Of a stretch of 6,964 nt of DNA, positions 5,867 to 6,964 are shown piece by piece. Numbering within the stretch: position 1 is the stretch's first letter; each line of letters starts with the position of its first letter. The position numbers and the translations under genes are program-made. The notes under the pieces are model-generated. The model made no database searches. It was not told the DNA's origin and was given only the letters and a program-made list of their open reading frames with translations. Source of the DNA: Beijerinckiaceae bacterium (GTDB lineage Bacteria; Pseudomonadota; Alphaproteobacteria; Rhizobiales; Beijerinckiaceae). Location of the stretch: positions 1 to 6,964 of the forward strand of contig CANGRU010000086.1 of assembly GCA_947456315.1 (NCBI GenBank), written 5' to 3'.

Positions 5867-6781
5867 ATGTCACTCGTCCTCAAAGGCGTGATGCAAAGTC
5901 CAATCACTCCGCTGAAGGAAGACTTCAGTCCGGATCTCCCGACCTTTGAAAAAATGGTCGACTTCCATGTGCGCACCGGCGCGACCGCCATTTCATGGCC
6001 GCACCACAAGGGTGAATCGCACAATCTGACGATTGCCGAGCGCAAGGCTTTTGCCGAAGTCGCCATCAAAACCGTCAACAAGCGCGTGCCGGTCTCGATC
6101 CATGTGTCCGCACTGGCGCTCGAGGACACATATGAGCTGGCGCGTCACGCGCAAGCAGCAGGTGCCGATGCGCTGATCGCCATCACGCCCTATTTCTGGA
6201 AATATCCGCTCGAGTCGATCTACAATCATTTCGTCAAACTCGGCACGACCTTTGACATGCCGTTGATTGCTTATAACTCCCCCGATTATCTCGACGGGAT
6301 CGAGTTCACGGCTGAGCTGACCGAGCGTTTGCTGGAAAAGCTGCCCAATCTGATTGGCATGAAAGACGCGAGCTTCAACTCCGAGCGCTTTTTCGAGATC
6401 CTGCGCGTGGCTTTGCCCATGCGCCCAGATTTTGCGATGATTGCAGGTGTTGAATATCTGCTCCCCTCCGTCTGCTTGGGCGGCAAGGGCTCTTATTCGT
6501 CTGCTGGCGCCATCTGCCCCAATCTCGTCAACAATCTCTTTGCAGCTTGCGAAAGCGGCAATTGGAAGCTTGCGCGTGAGTTGCAATACAAACTCTCGCA
6601 ACTCTGGCATTTGTTCCGCGATCAATATCCATCTTCGCTGAAGGGTGGCATGCAGATCATGGGGCGCAATGTCGGCCCGACGCGTGCGCCGCTGCCGACA
6701 GCAAGCCCGGAACGTATAAAACATATCGAGAAGACGCTCGCCGAACTCGGCATTCTCGACACCGAACCCCACGGCTGGTGA
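5867..6781 (+). CDS. DapA-superfamily (DHDPS/NAL-like) aldolase or hydratase, atypical active site
   Basis: This encodes 304 residues with the class I aldolase (beta/alpha)8 fold of dihydrodipicolinate synthase and N-acetylneuraminate lyase. The Schiff-base Lys is Lys166 in GMKDAS, the conserved Tyr is Tyr136 in IAYNSP, and HKGES (residues 47-51) replaces the usual TTGES pyruvate-binding loop. Compared with E. coli DapA, Thr44 becomes His47, Thr45 becomes Lys48, and Tyr107 becomes Phe110 (TPYFWKYP). The DapA proton-relay triad is therefore largely absent and lysine biosynthesis is unlikely. More likely roles are cleavage or dehydration of a 2-oxo acid in catabolism. Translation starts at ATG 5867 after AGGAG at a five-base spacing, inside a structured leader. 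A tandem paralogue follows after 23 bases, and the gene is divergent from lysR. Confidence 0.9.
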   Translation: MSLVLKGVMQSPITPLKEDFSPDLPTFEKMVDFHVRTGATAISWPHHKGESHNLTIAERKAFAEVAIKTVNKRVPVSIHVSALALEDTYELARHAQAAGADALIAITPYFWKYPLESIYNHFVKLGTTFDMPLIAYNSPDYLDGIEFTAELTERLLEKLPNLIGMKDASFNSERFFEILRVALPMRPDFAMIAGVEYLLPSVCLGGKGSYSSAGAICPNLVNNLFAACESGNWKLARELQYKLSQLWHLFRDQYPSSLKGGMQIMGRNVGPTRAPLPTASPERIKHIEKTLAELGILDTEPHGW

Positions 6782-6804
6782 GCGGATAAGAAGGGGAACA
6801 GACA

Positions 6805-6964
6805 ATGACAAAATTTCATTTCGGTCTCGTACACACGCCGCTCACACCGTTTGTGGATGGCAAGATTGATTTCGCAACCTTCGACAAGGCCATTGATTTT
6901 CACATCGCCAATGGCGCTGAAGGCTTGGCCATTCAAACCCATTCGGGTGAAAGCGTCAGTCTGC
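6805..6964 (+). CDS. Second DapA-superfamily protein, N-terminal part, cut by window end
   Basis: Fifty-three residues are visible from ATG 6805, with AAGGGG eight bases upstream, 23 bases after the previous stop. The fragment has the DapA-family N-terminus: TPLTPF, then DFATFDKAIDFH, then GAEGLAIQTHSGES. It aligns over its whole visible length with the preceding gene product, sharing G, P, TP, TF, DFH, GA and GES positions, so the two are tandem paralogues, diverged well beyond a recent duplication. It also has His (codon 6940-6942) where DapA has catalytic Thr44, with Ser at the Thr45 position. The Schiff-base Lys and Tyr lie beyond the window. The pair may be two separate enzymes or two subunits of one. 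Confidence 0.88.
   Translation, partial: MTKFHFGLVHTPLTPFVDGKIDFATFDKAIDFHIANGAEGLAIQTHSGESVSL

Noticed and set aside
5867..6781. Lysine-biosynthetic dihydrodipicolinate synthase (dapA)
   Set aside because: The catalytic Thr44 and Tyr107 equivalents are His and Phe, and the context is a catabolic LysR-linked cluster.
5993..6811. 272-codon open frame on the minus strand opposite the dapA-like gene
   Set aside because: It is antisense to a clear family member, has no recognisable domain, and is the usual shadow in GC-biased codons; the same applies to the long plus-strand frames at 1218-1937, 2554-3120 and 4150-4859.

Overview
The window looks like chromosomal DNA of an alphaproteobacterium, probably Hyphomicrobiales. 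This rests on moderately high GC in most genes, dense same-strand packing, clear AGGAG-type ribosome sites, and an accessory catabolic cluster with a Bug/TctC-type binding protein and a CrgA-like LysR regulator. The taxonomic call is inference from style, not a search result.

Layout. Positions 2-898 (+) hold the C-terminal ~300 residues of an AMP-forming acyl/aryl-acid-activating enzyme (ANL superfamily), cut by the left edge and clearly lower in GC than the rest. A strong inverted repeat at 912-941 separates it from the convergent minus-strand block. That block reads, in transcription order from the right: a LysR regulator (5656-4721), a Gfo/Idh/MocA NAD(P)-dependent oxidoreductase (4685-3696), a luciferase-like flavin monooxygenase (3684-2596), a carboxymuconolactone-decarboxylase-family protein (2587-2063) and a periplasmic Bug-type solute receptor (1991-954). 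The gaps are 35, 11, 8 and 71 bases, so this is probably one operon. The largest gap carries a perfect 9-bp hairpin that swallows the stop codon of the fourth gene. Divergently, on the plus strand, lie two tandem DapA-superfamily aldolase/hydratase genes (5867-6781, and 6805 to beyond the right edge).

The 210-base divergent region (5657-5866) has two parts. The lysR-proximal part has several small dyads that could be LysR operator sites. The part before the first dapA-like gene is highly structured: one isolated hairpin, then a tidy three-way junction whose closing stem contains the ribosome-binding site. This is the best candidate in the window for an undescribed regulatory element.

Together the genes fit an uptake-and-degradation module for a small organic acid or oxygenated compound: periplasmic capture (Bug protein), oxidation (flavin monooxygenase and NAD(P)-dependent dehydrogenase), a CMD-family step, and C-C cleavage or dehydration by two Schiff-base aldolase-family enzymes, under LysR control. 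The substrate cannot be read from the sequence. Both DapA-like proteins have His where DapA has its catalytic Thr44, which argues against lysine biosynthesis.
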